A DNA stretch of 64,000 nucleotides from Syngnathus acus (Eukaryota; Chordata; Actinopteri; Syngnathiformes; Syngnathidae): positions 264,342 through 328,341 of the forward strand of contig NC_051090.1 of NCBI RefSeq assembly GCF_901709675.1, in the 5' to 3' direction. This document shows positions 1 through 33,412 of the stretch, one piece after another. Each line of letters opens with the position of its first letter. Position 1 is the stretch's first letter. A program made the position numbers and the translations under genes. The notes below the pieces were generated by a model. The model was not told the DNA's origin. It saw nothing but the letters and a program-made list of their open reading frames with translations, and did no database searches.

Positions 1-38
1 TGGCATGGCATGGCATGGCATGGCACGGCACGGCACGG
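1..38. repeat. (TGGCA)n short tandem repeat
   Basis: The window opens inside a pentanucleotide array of TGGCA units, with TGGCA/CGGCA variants at its right end. Its true left edge lies outside the window. Confidence 0.8.
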
Positions 39-746
39 TAGCCGAGCTAGACTGTTAGCTACATGTCAAGTGTTAGCATTTGAAGCGCTGCCGCCGGGAA
101 CAAAGCAGTTACGTCAGATATTCCACGCGCGCACAAGAAGAAGAATGGCAGCCATCCGCGAGGCTATCAGCGTTAGCAATGATCAAGCTCGCGCATTCAA
201 ATGCAAAATGACAAACAAGCGTTACCTCCCAGAGCTCGACGCGCCAGACATTTCCTCGGACATCTTTCGGAGGCTTGCTGGAACTACAGCAACACAACCG
301 TGCCGCGTATGCAATGCACACAGTCTTTGTTGGCGCGCTTAAATAGAGGAAAAACACTCTTGCTATTTCCGCTCAACTCTGAACGCGGGAGATTGTCTTT
401 AAAGGGACCGTCACACATCCCGTGATGCATTCAGGGGGTATGGGAACAGACAAATTTGTATCCCTCGCTTCGACCCCAGCTGTTTTATGTTTTCAATAAA
501 CTTGCCTACGCAGCACTTTGAGGATCAAGTCCTATATGAAAAAAAGTGCCTATCGATCATAACTGTTTGCGCGAGCCCTTTTTATGAACACATTCACTGG
601 TGCATAATGCATTTTTGTTCAGCTAGTTTGGGTTTAGGATACGGGATTCATGCCATCATGTAGCAATAAATGTGCTTGGTACAGCTCATGCGTTGTTTTT
701 GGCTTTTCATCATAAAAGTGAGCAACCGACCAAGCAGCCTTCACAT
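39..746. other. Spacer, no supported gene
   Basis: Only short overlapping open frames on both strands, with no recognisable domain. An AATAAA lies near 495, so this could be the 3' end of a transcript from the left, but no coding exon supports that. Confidence 0.5.
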
Positions 747-819
747 GCCTCGATAGCGCAGTAGGCAGCGCGTCAGTCTCATAATCTGAAGGTCGTGAGT
801 TCGATCCTCACTCGGGGCA
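747..819 (+). tRNA. tRNA-Met (CAT anticodon)
   Basis: A 73-nt cloverleaf. The 7-bp acceptor stem GCCTCGA pairs with TCGGGGC (one T-G wobble) and is followed by discriminator A. The A box reads TAGCGCAGTAGGC, the anticodon loop contains CTCATAA, and the T arm carries GAGTTCGATCCTC as B box. A run of five T at about 824-828 can stop RNA polymerase III. The sequence resembles elongator tRNA-Met, not the initiator. No CCA is encoded and no intron is visible, as expected for this eukaryotic tRNA. It stands alone about 0.6 kb upstream of the glypican gene. Confidence 0.93.
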
Positions 820-1429
820 AGGAATTTTTGATCTTCCCTATTGTATTTACGGAGATGACTTTCATTTGCCTCATTTGTAAACGCAGCAATTGCGCCAATG
901 TTAACTTACGCTTTCCTTCTTTACGAATCCAATAAGTAACTCATCTAAATAAATCAAAGAATACACTCTAGTACAGAGTGTAATAGTGTGATGTCACAGA
1001 GGAATCAGTAGGTGGTACCCATGCTCAATTTTGTTCCAACTTTTTTTTATTCAGAAAACAGCTACCATAGTAAAACGGAGTAGAATATGTGGATCAAGAT
1101 CAACCGGGGAAATAACTTTTAACTCACCCTTCAGTCGTTTTCTCATACGGGTTGTGTTTTCAGTCGGGTTCTCATCAATTGATGCAGTTGAAAACATTTC
1201 AATGCGCAGGACAATTAGGAAACGGAGAGAGCGAGAGAGAGAGCGAGAGCGAGAGCGAGAGAGAGAGAGAGAGATGGTGGGTTGGGGTGGGGTGCGCCTG
1301 AGCCTTAGAGTGGGCTCCAGGCAGTCTCGGGCTTCACCTCGACTCACTCTATCATACAGTGGCCAGTGGAATGCTTCGGTAGTCATCCGGTGGCCACCTT
1401 TCGTTAGCTTGACTCTCTGAGATGTTGCA
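820..1429. other. Upstream region of the glypican-5-like gene, with a (GA)n tract
   Basis: No coding exon seen. A GA-rich purine tract (about 1226-1274) lies roughly 150 bp before the inferred start codon. The 5' UTR and promoter are presumably here, but no TATA box stands out. Confidence 0.45.
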
Positions 1430-10701
<9,272 letters not shown>

Positions 10702-11993
10702 GCTGCAAAATGAGTGAGTCTGGGCGTGCGTGCGTGCGTGCGACTTTAAAACGACGAGCCTGCGTTTAAAAGCTGTCGCTCATCTTCACAACAATGATAA
10801 TTGTCATCATGGTGGAAGATGAACTATTGATGGAGCATTTGCTATGACTTGCACTGACCTCTCTGCTCACTTGTAGTATTTAACTCTTCGAGAACAGATG
10901 GCAAAGCACTACTTTTTTCAAGAGGTGTAAATACAAATCTATATATTATATATTTATATAAAGACTTTATGATTTGTTTTTGTATAAATAGTAGGTCCCC
11001 TGTAGGTATTAATTGCACTTTTTTTAAACACACTGATAAGATCCAGGACCGCTATAGTTTGTCGTTATAGAAATGTGATTCATTCATGCAACCCAGAAAT
11101 GGAAAAAAAACACCATGATTTCAAAAGAGGTAGAAGAGACATTCATAGTGCCTTATGACCAATCATTTGAAGTAATGATCCTGTTCATGAAATGCAAACG
11201 CTGAATGATTGAAAGCAGAGGCCTTTTAGTCAATCCTACCCAACAAATGGCATTAGTGGTCAAAACAAACCTTTTACTTTTGTCGCCATTCAATATCAAT
11301 ACAAGGCACATATTGTTCTTCTGTTTTCTCCTGGCCCTCTTCACTCAAAAGAAGCATAGAAGGAAGGAACTCAATCTAGGGAGCTATTCCTTTGAAGACA
11401 AGCATTTCTTTGACAGCACTCATCTTTTCTTGATTTCAACGGCTGCCCTCTTCTTTCCAAATAAGAGGGACGACAGGCTTCTCGACAAATTTGATCGACT
11501 CCATCAGCCTGTCCCAATTTTCCAAACATGATGGAAGTGGCGCCACACAATCTTCATCTGGTAATATAGAGCCAACGCTAGCTCTCCCCGAAGCGTGCAA
11601 AGCAGCAAGGTAGACAAGTTGAATACTGATGAATATATTCCAAAGGCTGCCAGTTAAGCAGCTGAAGGACATTTTGCACATCTGTCAGCGGGGGGGGGGG
11701 GGGGGCCTGACTTCTTCAAGGTATCATTAACATCCATCCTGCCAGATACTAATAGCAATGGAAATGTTTGACTGCGGCTGCTGCTGCTGCTTCTCGTGGT
11801 GCCTGAAAAGCAACCTGCCATTATTATTGAAGAAATGTATTTCTGACTACATTTGAACATGTTTGCCTGAATTCTGTTGGATCTTTTGACTTCATCAATA
11901 AAATGTTGAATCTGAGCTCATTTGTTTATTCGTCATTGTGTGGAAGACGTGGGGCTGCCTGAAGAAAATACAAATGACTTCTCTGAACGGATT

Positions 11994-12033
<40 letters not shown>

Positions 12034-12806
12034 GACAATGTACATTTTTGTCTCACCTTTGCAATAAGTGAGTGCTTTAATAAGATGAGCTTTTTTCTTC
12101 TTGTGTTGGCCTGGAAGCCAGCCAATAATTCACTCTCATGCCATCATGTCAATGTTTATTGGTAGTAGCCAAGAGATTTTATCTTGAGTGGCAGGTAAGG
12201 TATTAAATGAGACATAGCTTCATCATTTATAAGATTGATGGTTTCCTGGCGTGCGTGCGTGTTTTAGAACAGCCATTGATGATTATTTTCGCTGCCTCTG
12301 CACTGCAGTGATACACTATCCCGATCTAAATGTCACTCATGTGATTTACGGTCTGCCACCCAAAATGAGCTTGTGAAAAACATATTTGGACTCCCAAAGT
12401 TGAATGCAGGTTCCAACAGGCTTCCTTCCCAGCGTTGATTCTTCCTTGACATCTTCATGCTTTGGTGCTTGGCTGGCATGCACTTGGAAACAAAGAGCCC
12501 ATTATATCAGCGTGATAATGATGTGTGAGAACAACAACAATTGAGAATAGATTTGAAGTCTTTACCGGCGGCCGGCTTTGATATGCTAAGCTGAGCCAAC
12601 ACCGAGCAGTCAACATTCACACACTTACTACATGAAGCAGCCAGGTAGGTATCAGTTGAGCTAACTCCACAGATCTCAGAGCTCATATTGAATTTCTGTC
12701 CATGTGGAATGTGGCCAAGTCATATGATGAATTGAATGACTCTTTTTCATTTTCCCATGACAAAAGCTGGCACCATTATGAAGGTGTCATTTACTAGCTA
12801 TGATGA

Positions 12807-12811
<5 letters not shown>

Positions 12812-12889
<78 letters not shown>
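12812..12889. repeat. (CT)n microsatellite, about 77 bp
   Basis: Pure CT run in the gpc5-gpc6 spacer. Confidence 0.95.
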
Positions 12890-12893
<4 letters not shown>

Positions 12894-13039
12894 GTTTCCA
12901 CCTGGAAAAATACTCAATAGAAATGTGATTTGTAGTCCAAGCTTTTTTTGAGTCATCAAACAGGCCTTGTCAATAACCCGTTGTCTTCAAATAAATGCGG
13001 TCACAGCCACTGCGCAATGCCAATTTCGTTTTCAAAGCA

Positions 13040-13080
13040 AAATATGGATGCTTTGGAATCGTTCTAAAGCATCCATATTT
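13040..13080. other. Near-perfect 41-nt hairpin
   Basis: AAATATGGATGCTTT at 13040-13054 is followed, after an 11-nt centre, by its exact reverse complement at 13066-13080. The centre continues the pairing (GGAA with TTCT, one wobble), giving about 19 paired positions and a 3-nt loop. Confidence 0.75.
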
Positions 13081-14188
13081 GGTCCTCCACATTTATTCAT
13101 CTGGTCCTGACCAGAATATAGTCACTCCCAAGCAGCTTGATTGTTATGCAAGGATGCTTGGGCATTTCCAAGGTGTCACGACGATTGTCACTCCAGTGAC
13201 CTTTCCAGGTTCTGCCACTCCAAGCATGTTGGATGCGGCCAACGAGTGTGGGACAGCTAAGCTCATCCATCACGTCCACCGCGCAGAGCGAGCGAGCGTG
13301 AGAGAGAAGGTACCCAATCCCCCGGCGGTGAGTGATTTCCCTGTCCAAATGCCGCCTGCATTTGATGGCCCAAAATGCTGCTGTTCACGAATGGAATAGG
13401 AGAGGGCAAAAGCTTCAAGTTCTTTAGTATTGCACTTGCGTAGAATTGCCTGCTGTTGACTCTCTCTAACGGACGTGTGTCCTCACGAGTGTCACGGATT
13501 AGATGGAGCCTATCGCAGCTATTCACACATCTGGACAATTCTCTATGAGTCTTGAATGAATGGAGCATGCTAGTTTTTGGATTGTGTAGGGCCAGAGTAT
13601 GTGCACAAAACGCACACAAGGACAGGAAAAACGTGCAGAGTTTGGATTTCATTTCCATTTTGATGGATTTTATGATCCTTATTTAGTTGAATTGATTGTA
13701 TGATCCTTATTTACTGCTAATAGGGGTCGTGGTTTGGTCATTTGGATGGGAGAGATGGACGGTGGGTGCGCTGATGTATCCAAATTGTTGCAATCTGATC
13801 GAAACCGTGAGTGAGAGTGCAGAGGGAGGGATGGTGTCACACGAATTCTCACCACGTAGGCTTCTTGTTTTATTCTCCAAGGAGGAACGCTTTTAATACA
13901 ACATCTTTGAGATCCTGCAGCCCCCCCCACCCCCCCTTTCTCTCCCTCCCTGTCGCTCTCTTTGTCTCCAGCATCCCTCCCGTTCCAGAAGAGGAGGCGG
14001 CGGCGGCGGCGGCGAAGGAAGGGAAGGAGAGGAGCGAGAGGAAAGCAAAGGAAAAGAAAGGAGGTGCGCCCGCCCCGCCGTACCTGACACCTCCAAGCGA
14101 GCGCCTCGTGCGCACAATTGGAGCTGGCTTCGGCTTGGTGTCTCTCTCGGCCCACTTGCTCCATCCAATAGTTCCCCGACATCGCTCC

Positions 14189-14189
<1 letters not shown>

Positions 14190-14240
<51 letters not shown>
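14190..14240. repeat. (CT)n tract in the presumed gpc6 5' UTR
   Basis: A CT run ending about 20 bp before the start codon of the second glypican, inside a GC-rich promoter-like block. Confidence 0.9.
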
Positions 14241-14243
<3 letters not shown>

Positions 14244-14261
14244 GATAGTGAAGGAGTAGCG

Positions 14262-14457
14262 ATGCAGTGTTCCCCTGGCGGATTTTCTTGGATTAGGCTA
14301 GAGAGGATGCTTGTCCTGGTGCTGTGTGTGCTGCCGGTGGCACCGGCTCTGAGCGGAACAACCGGGCCTGCCCTGGACAGAAGCTGCGCCGACCTGCGCC
14401 AGTTCTACACCGGCAAGGGCTTCACGCTCGCCGGAGTACCTCAAACGGAGACCTCCG
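14262..14457 (+). CDS. gpc6: Glypican first coding exon (partial gene), gpc6 by position
   Basis: One exon encoding a signal peptide and the start of the mature chain, ending in a GTGAGT donor after the first base of a Gly codon. The mature start DRSCADLRQFYTGKGFTLAG is typical of the GPC1/2/4/6 branch, whose first exon also ends at a Ser-Gly just before the CPQ-type motif. Either Met at 14262 or Met at 14307 could start it. The second gives the cleaner signal peptide (MLVLVLCVLPVAPALS). It lies 3.6 kb downstream of gpc5 on the same strand, matching the conserved GPC5-GPC6 tandem, so gpc6 is favoured over gpc1. No second exon appears before the gap at 16301 or anywhere later in the window, so the gene is cut off here. 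Confidence 0.75.
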
Positions 14458-15730
14458 GTGAGTTGAGGAGAACAATTCAATTCAATCAAACACTTACTGT
14501 ATGTCTTCCTACACTTGACACTCTCCAAATATTGTCCTATTTCTGAGAGAGAGAGAGCGCTTAAAATGGTTGTGTTTTGATTGCTCATTCCACATGTTCA
14601 TTTGCTTATTATCTTCTAAAAGGTGGACCGCTCATGGTTGAGCTCACTTGATGCACTTTATGGCTACTCCCATTTGCAGTTTCTTTGACAAGCCATTTGG
14701 GGTTGCGCCCTGCACGCACGCACGCACGCACGCATTATTCCCATTAAAATGATGATAGGTTTGCAAGTAGGCCTAATCAATCTGTTTTACGGTAAACTAA
14801 TCTATGACCCCAAAATACTTTTATTTGCATCTGTGTATGCATGTGCGTGTGTGTAAATATGATCTGTAATTGCGGCATGCTCTAAAACTCCAAGTGATGC
14901 TTATCTATGATAAACATCAAGTCAGGCTGAACAAAAGGGGGTGCTTATACTGCAGCAATCATTCTTTGAAAGCATTCATTTCCATTCTCTAATCATCCAG
15001 TCAATTACCTACCCTGCACGTCAGGTAATCAATCAGACTGACAATTGCTTGCTCAGCCCGTTCGTTCACACACACACACGCACACACACACACGCCAGAG
15101 TTGCAGTTCACACATTCGGATGAAGTCGCCTGAACGGCCACGGGAGAACCTTTTTCCTTGAAAGCAATCATACGTCTTTGAAAGGTGCACAGTGGCGGTG
15201 GCGGCAGGCAGGCTGGAAATAAAGAGACAAAAGACTGTGCTTGTGTGTCAGCTTGGGATGATGCAGAAGGTCATTCACATATGTCTCGCTCGTGCGCTGA
15301 GATATGAGGCAGTTTGTGTGCGTGGGTGCTTGATGCTGAACGCCATAGCAACACACGGACGAGAGGGAGGCGTACAAATGCGGCTAGAAGCGCGCTCGGA
15401 TGGAGGAAACTGGACGATTGGCACAAGGATGAACAGAAAGAAAGAAAGAAAGAAAAAAGAAAGAAAGAAAGAAAAAAGAAAGAAAAGTGAGTCACTCAAG
15501 GTCTCGGTTTGTGCTTTTGCATTTCATTATCTGACCTAATAAGAGTTGAATGTGGTATGCGTGCTCCAGATCTTGAGAATGCAATGTTGTCAGTGTCACA
15601 GAGCAGAGGCATTGTCCCACAGGTTTAATTTTCCTGCTGTCTGCCACTTTGTCCGCGTGCCTGCGAGCACATTTCAGTCTCACAATGTAGCCAGCCAGCC
15701 AGCCAGCCAGCCATCCAGCTCCACCGCCAT

Positions 15731-15781
<51 letters not shown>

Positions 15782-16300
15782 CCAGCCAGCCAGCCAGCCA
15801 GCCACCGCCAGCCAGCCAGCCATCCAGCCCACCTTCACCTGACTCATTTTGTTTTTGCTGTTTGAAAGGCAATACCGCCCAAAACGTTCCATTGACAAAG
15901 GCATTATCTTGCTGAGGAGTACACACCCATGTGATCAGATGACCCGCGGCGAGAAAATGAAACCGGTTTCTTTCCTGCTTGGCTTGGTGAAAATTGCGCT
16001 AGATTGTGCTTGTTTCTTGGAATTGTCTTTGATGAACAAACAGAAACAACAGTGTCATTTCAAATAGACTTTCAAATCGTATGACCTATTTGATGGCAAT
16101 TTCAAAATATATGACTCTTTTGATGGCCATTCATACAATGAATACATGAATGGCATGGCAAATTTCATCAAAATGTCATGCAGTGCCATTTTAAGGCAAG
16201 GCCACATCTCCTGCGTGTTGTGCGAGCCAGCCAGCCAGCCAGCCAGCCAGCGAGCGAGGAGTCGTCACAGTGGCCTACTTTCCGTTTCACTAACCTTTGA
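14458..16300. other. Start of gpc6 intron 1, microsatellite-rich
   Basis: No exon found. Contains (ACGC)n near 14712, (CA)n near 15067, GAAA-type repeats (15438-15485), a (GCCA)n array (15690-15830) and a short imperfect duplication around TATTTGATGGCAATTTC (16085-16135). Confidence 0.55.
15690..15830. repeat. (GCCA)n microsatellite
   Basis: CCAG/GCCA tetranucleotide array with a few interruptions. A shorter array of the same unit lies at about 16227-16250. Confidence 0.9.
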
Positions 16301-16500
16301 NNNNNNNNNNNNNNNNNNNNNNNNNNNNNNNNNNNNNNNNNNNNNNNNNNNNNNNNNNNNNNNNNNNNNNNNNNNNNNNNNNNNNNNNNNNNNNNNNNNN
16401 NNNNNNNNNNNNNNNNNNNNNNNNNNNNNNNNNNNNNNNNNNNNNNNNNNNNNNNNNNNNNNNNNNNNNNNNNNNNNNNNNNNNNNNNNNNNNNNNNNNN
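16301..16500. other. Assembly gap, 200 N
   Basis: Exactly 200 undetermined bases, so probably a placeholder of arbitrary size. The left flank is gpc6 intron 1. The right flank is the outer tip of the palindrome arm. Confidence 0.98.
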
Positions 16501-16712
16501 GCTGTGGCAAATCTGACGATGCCCCATGACACCATTTCTGACTTGACCACTGTGGTAGTCATGACTACAAGCAGAAAGTTACTTTAGGTGGACTTTTACA
16601 CCCCGCTTCAGGAAATTGGGGGCTATGAAATTCCTCTCTGAGAGAGAACGCGAGTTACCGTCAAAGTACGAGCAGTATGTCAATACAATACCTTCCTCCT
16701 TCCTTCCTTCCA

Positions 16713-17030
16713 GCTCAGTGGCCTAGTGGTAGAGTGTCCGCCCTGAGACTGGAAGGTTGTGGGTTGAAACCCCGGCCGGCGGGTCATACCAAAGACTATA
16801 AAATGGGAGCCATTGCCTCCCTGCTTGGCACTCAGCATAAGGGTTGGAATTGGGGGGTTAGATCACAATTGATTCCCGAGCCCGGCGGCACCGCTGCTGC
16901 TCACTGCTCCCCTCCCCCAGGGGATGGATTAAAATCACACGGGGATGGGTTCAATGCAGAGGACAATTTCACCACACCCAGATGTGTGTGTGACGATCAT
17001 TGGGACTTTAACTTTGACTTTAACTTTTCC
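16713..17030 (+). mobile_element. tRNA-derived SINE (left-arm copy)
   Basis: The head has polymerase III promoter-like boxes (GTGGCCTAGTGGTAGAGTG and GGTTGTGGGTTGAAACCCC). The body is followed by the motif GGGATGGGTTCAATGCAGAGG and a TTTAACTTTGACTTTAAC tail. This composite is common in percomorph fish; I give no family name. Both ends abut CCTT repeats, which hides any target-site duplication. Confidence 0.8.
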
Positions 17031-17127
17031 TTCCTTCCTTCCTTAGCGTCTGCAGTCAGTCAGTAGTCAGTCAGTCAGTCAACGAGTACTGTGTTGTGCA
17101 TTTCTGACATGTTATCGATCCAATTAC

Positions 17128-17306
17128 CTGAGCCGCTCCTTTCGGTACGGATGCCCATTGCAGCCAGGCCTGCCTTCAGTTCCGACACATCCACTTTCCC
17201 ATCCTTGTTTGCGTCGAGTTTGGCAAACAGCTCCTCGTATATTTTGGGGCTCTCCGCCGAGCATTGACACTCCGTTAAAAAACATTTTTGCAACTATTTG
17301 ATACAT
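17128..17306 (-). CDS. slc25a24: slc25a24 first exon, duplicate copy in the left arm
   Basis: Reads KIYEELFAKLDANKDGKVDV, the first EF-hand of a calcium-regulated ATP-Mg/Pi carrier, then SELKAGLAAMGI. Compared with the right-arm copy at 26563-26742 it lacks two bases near its 3' end (ACCGAAAGG against ACCAGGAAAGG), which breaks the frame before the splice donor. No further exons follow in its direction of transcription because the N gap intervenes. It is probably an artefactual copy of the right-arm exon, not a second gene. Confidence 0.7.
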
Positions 17307-19077
17307 CGTTTGCTTGACAAACGGAAACAATCTTCAGCTTTGTCAGCTATGGTAGCAAATCCACTCCTGTGGTCGCCGCTGCTTCTGGTTTCGGTTCCGT
17401 GTAAGTTCGGATGGATCGGATTTCCGCAATGTCGCGCGCCGAACCGACACAACACACGTCGACTAGAGATGCTTGCATGAAGTAGATCATCCAATTGTTG
17501 ATGTTTTTAGGAATGAGCCCGCGCGTGTGTGTGTGTGTGTGTGTGAGCGAGAGGTGGTTAGGAGACTTTAGACAGACTCGCCCGATTTTCCTTGGAGACC
17601 TCCTCTTTTTACGGACGCACGGGAGGCAGAGAGACACACCCTTCCTTCTGCATGATCTGCGCCCTCACATACTGCACACTGGGGGCGAGCTCTGAGAGTC
17701 CTATTTCTGTGCTATTTGAATACATTGATGTGTGAAATCTAAAGGCGCATTACATCACTCCAAAATATTCCGATCAAGTTCAAGAAACGACAAATGTCAA
17801 CTTTTTCAACATCAACAAAAAATCCTCGAAATAGTCCTCATCCATCGACATTCACATAAGAGATACGTTGTTGGAACGATTTTTAACATGTCAGAAATTC
17901 CCATTAACTCCCCAAAAATGTCAACATTTTTCTCGTAAACTAACAAATCGCACAAATCCATCCCATCCATTCCCAATGATACATTGTTGCCATTTGAAAA
18001 TGTCAACATTCACCGAATTCATGCTGTGAACTGAGCAAACCGTTTTGGTGCGGTCTCTTTAAATGCAAATGAGGGTACTTTAATCCCGCCCCCTCCAAGC
18101 TGCAAGATGTGCACCTCCCTTTCCGTCAGACGTATTTGTAGTTTTTCTTCTTTCTAGTAAACGTGTCCAAATGACCCGAACTATCCAGCACAGCGAGAGG
18201 GGGTCTTTTCCCTTTGTTTGTCCTATGAGACGTCTCAACAGCAAGTCACTTATTGATTAGACAGCAAAGAAAATGTATATTTAAATAATGCGACATATCT
18301 TATAAATGAAAGGCAATGGTGAAATGATGCAATTAGACTTCTTTTGTGCGTGCATGTAATTGACAATCATACGTATCTCGCCTCGTCCATTGGCTATAGG
18401 GCCAGCCCTAGTAGGCTGTAATTTGAGAAATCCTGATTTGATAACTCCACGGTTTTCAAGGTTCTTTTAAAATATTATCTCTGGCGTACATCTGGAAATT
18501 TAATAAGCCCTGCTATTTGTGCAGTATTTCCATAACGTGTTTGCCCTTTCAATGTAGTGCTATGTACTGTGTTTTGTGGAATACATTATACTAAATTTGA
18601 CATGATCTGGAAGGCTAAACGATTCAGAAAATTAGCTGGAAAATAAATCAAGTCTAAATAATATGTATATCCGTTTATTTTTGTTACAATTATTTTCTTT
18701 CCAATTTCGCGGACCGCCTGCAATACTGCCACGGACCACTGGAGGCCTTGGAGCGCCGCGATCTAAATGGATGTTCTAGTACTTCGAACGCCAAGTGTCG
18801 ACATTTTGGATTGAGTAACTCTATTTTATTTTGAAAGGTAAACTAGGAAGCGCTCGCTCGCTCGCTCGCTCGGTGTGCAGCTTTTCTCCTCCTGGCGTGC
18901 GTCTGTCGTGAGCGCTGGGAGAGCAGCAGTAGCAAGCAGCAGCTTCTCCATCTTCCCTCCACCTTCCCTCCCTCCCTCCCTCAACACTCAATGTGGTGAT
19001 TACCTCTGTGCACAATGGACGTCGGACGACGACATTAAACATCCATCTCAAGACTGTCGAGCCCGTGCATGGATTTA
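17307..19077. other. Left-arm spacer between the slc25a24 and fam102b start exons
   Basis: Shared intergenic or promoter sequence for two divergent genes; its mirror copy is at 24764-26562. Includes a (GT)n run (about 17523-17544), AT-rich unique sequence and (CTCG)n near 18850. No other coding sequence seen. Confidence 0.55.
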
Positions 19078-21776
<2,699 letters not shown>

Positions 21777-21826
21777 GTTACCTTTGACCTTTTCATTGAC
21801 TGCGAGCAACTGCTAACCCCCTATAA

Positions 21827-21962
21827 CATATATATATATACGTATATATATATATATACGTATATATATATATATATATATATATAGAATATATATATAT
21901 ATATACGTATATATATATATATATATATACGTATATATATTATATATTATATATATATATAT
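21827..21962. repeat. (AT)n centre of the palindrome
   Basis: About 135 bp of almost pure TA/ATATACGTAT between the two arms, itself near-symmetric. The flanking TAACCCCCTATA and its complement mark the ends of the arms. Confidence 0.92.
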
Positions 21963-22013
21963 GGTTATAGGGGGTTAGCAGTGCTCGCAGTCAATGAAAA
22001 GGTCAAAGGTAAC

Positions 22014-31559
<9,546 letters not shown>

Positions 31560-32486
31560 GGACAAGAGACGATGATTGATTATGCACAAATGGACACCCC
31601 ACTTTCTCCAATTCTGGCTCGCTATTCAATTGGGGTTCCAACTCAGACTCCAGGCAAAGCACGGCTGACTTTAAAATGTTCGTTTGGATTGCAATTTCCT
31701 CTAGTCGGATGATACATATTTGTTGGTCATCATCAGGAGCCGTCTCGAAAATCATTGTGCCTAAAGTATTTTTTCCACCTGTTTGCCTTTCTCTCCCTTA
31801 CTTGGTAGATGTTTACGTCACAATAAACACATGAATAAAAACATTTCAGTACACACTTGTGGTCGGTCATTGGAGGTATTATATTAACTCAAGTATGGAT
31901 GTATGTTCTTTTGTGTGGTTTTAAGTTTGTATTTTTATTTTATTTTAGCAGATGCACTGATCGGTTGGCACTTTTAATTTCGTTGTCCGTGTGACAATGA
32001 CAATAAAGATCTATCTATTCCAAGTGTCCAAAAAAAGGCCCACGGTTACATCCACTCTTGGGTTTCCAATATTTTTGGTAATCACTCGTCAATTGGATGC
32101 GATTTAGTTGTTGCCATCACGGAATGCATGATTATGAAAGTTAACAAATGACACGCCTTGACTGAGCTGAACGTTATTACAGCTTGAGCTTTAAGAAGCG
32201 ATTACTCCAGATTGCATCTTCCATAATGTCATTTACCTCACTCATGTCACTCTTCCCGAGTTGGTCGGATCCATCCATTGCAGACGGAACGGTGGCAAAG
32301 TTTAGATAGAGACTTCAATGCTCCGAAATTGAAAATGGGCTGACGAAAACTCTTCGAGCTCAGTGATTTTGTTCGATCGTTTATTTCATTCGTTGATTTG
32401 ATCGATTGAATTTCAAATGCACCGTATGTTCACATTGGAGTGCCATTTCTCTTTGACTCGACAACGACCAACCTTTTGCACAACTC
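31560..32486. other. slc25a24 3' UTR and spacer to tmem69
   Basis: Holds the slc25a24 polyadenylation signal (AATAAA at about 31822) and a retroelement 3' tail at 31960-32030. No coding sequence recognised. Confidence 0.6.
31960..32030 (+). mobile_element. 3' tail of a non-LTR retroelement (copy 1)
   Basis: Contains GATCGGTTGGCACTTTTAAT or a close variant, then TGTGACAATGACAATAAAG and ATCTATCTATTC. Two other copies with the same order end at 52226 and 56287. Ending in AATAAAG plus a short ATCT or ATTCT repeat suggests a truncated LINE or LINE-mobilised element. Confidence 0.7.
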
Positions 32487-33412
32487 TCACGCGACGAGAC
32501 TGTTTCTCACTCTGAAAAAAGCTTTTCTCCGGGTACATTCCATGTGCAACGAGTGTGCCCATGAGGGAAAAAAAAACGCCACGACGCTCAAGACGGCGCG
32601 CAGGGCTTTAAACCAGCTCGGGTAAGTGGGCAGCAGAGACAGATCGTAGTGAAGGGAGATTCCCAGCGCCATAATAGCCATAGTCATTGCAGGAACAATG
32701 CTCTCAGCCAGGAGCATGGTAACCCAGGCCAAGAGGGAAGGAACCACACTGTTGCTCAAGTTGAGCCAGTCGGCTTTGGCCGGGCTGCCCTCGGGGAGGG
32801 CGTAGCCCCAGCGAGCGCCGCCCAGGAAAGAAGAAACGATTGGAGACGCTGTAGGCCAACTGAGCGTAGGCAAGTCGGGAATGTAACTTTCAGTCACGCC
32901 CATGACGAGAGGAGGGGCAACAAAGGGGATCAGTCCCGCAAAAGCCTAGCCACAGAGCCGCTTTGGGGCTCTTCCACAAGTCCTTCATGTCATAGCGCAG
33001 CAGGTCCAGCTCTCTAGGAGGAGCTTCGGGCTGGCTGTCGCTTCTTCAGCCTCACAAACCGATGAGTGGAAGTATCCTTTCCTGGCCGGGAAAAGCCAAC
33101 TGCATGAAATGGTGTCCTCGAGGAAAGCGCAAAACTCACCAGGACAAGATTTGTCCCGGAAAGTCCAGACCGTGCTAAGGAGGCCAGGCTGGCACGTTGA
33201 TGGCCTGATCCAGCATCGGTAACTTGAGAAGTGACGATGGCCAACATTGTGGTGGGCGGCCAGCCACGTGCGACAGCTGAGAAAAGATATCCAGTGTCAA
33301 CATTTGACTTACATTTCAATGACTTCACCGTGGTCATAAACAAAGACGTGTTATTACAAATACCTACCTTCTGGGCAGTGAGGGTGCTTTTTCTAAACCA
33401 AACAGAGAGCAT
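32487..33412 (-). CDS. tmem69: TMEM69-like multi-pass membrane protein (DUF3429 type)
   Basis: Exon 1 is 33412-33368 (MLSVWFRKSTLTAQK, then a GTAGGT donor). The acceptor of the main exon is at about 33276. The body reads LDLLRYDMKDLWKSPKAALW, then SFLGGARWGYALPEGSPAKA and SLHYDLSLLPTYPSWFKALR, the hallmark segments of TMEM69, a small, probably mitochondrial, membrane protein of unknown function. At least three frame breaks occur, for example an extra T after KAALWLGF and a change after AYAQLAYS. The final codons are uncertain because of an A9/T9 homopolymer at about 32568. The 32487 end follows one frame only. It is transcribed toward slc25a24. Confidence 0.75.

Larger units (their letters stand above)
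10702..14261. other. gpc5 3' UTR and spacer before the second glypican
   Basis: An AATAAA at 11898-11903 is the best gpc5 polyadenylation signal. The rest has no recognised coding sequence. It includes a G15 run (11692-11706), (TA)n (about 11997-12030), a 77-bp (CT)n (about 12812-12889), a near-perfect hairpin at 13040-13080, and a GC-rich block from about 13920 that leads into the gpc6 first exon. Confidence 0.6.

Noticed and set aside
21827-21962. Possible replication origin or viral inverted terminal repeat at the (AT)n palindrome centre
   Set aside because: No replication protein, stem-loop nick motif or viral gene is nearby; the arms contain ordinary fish genes.
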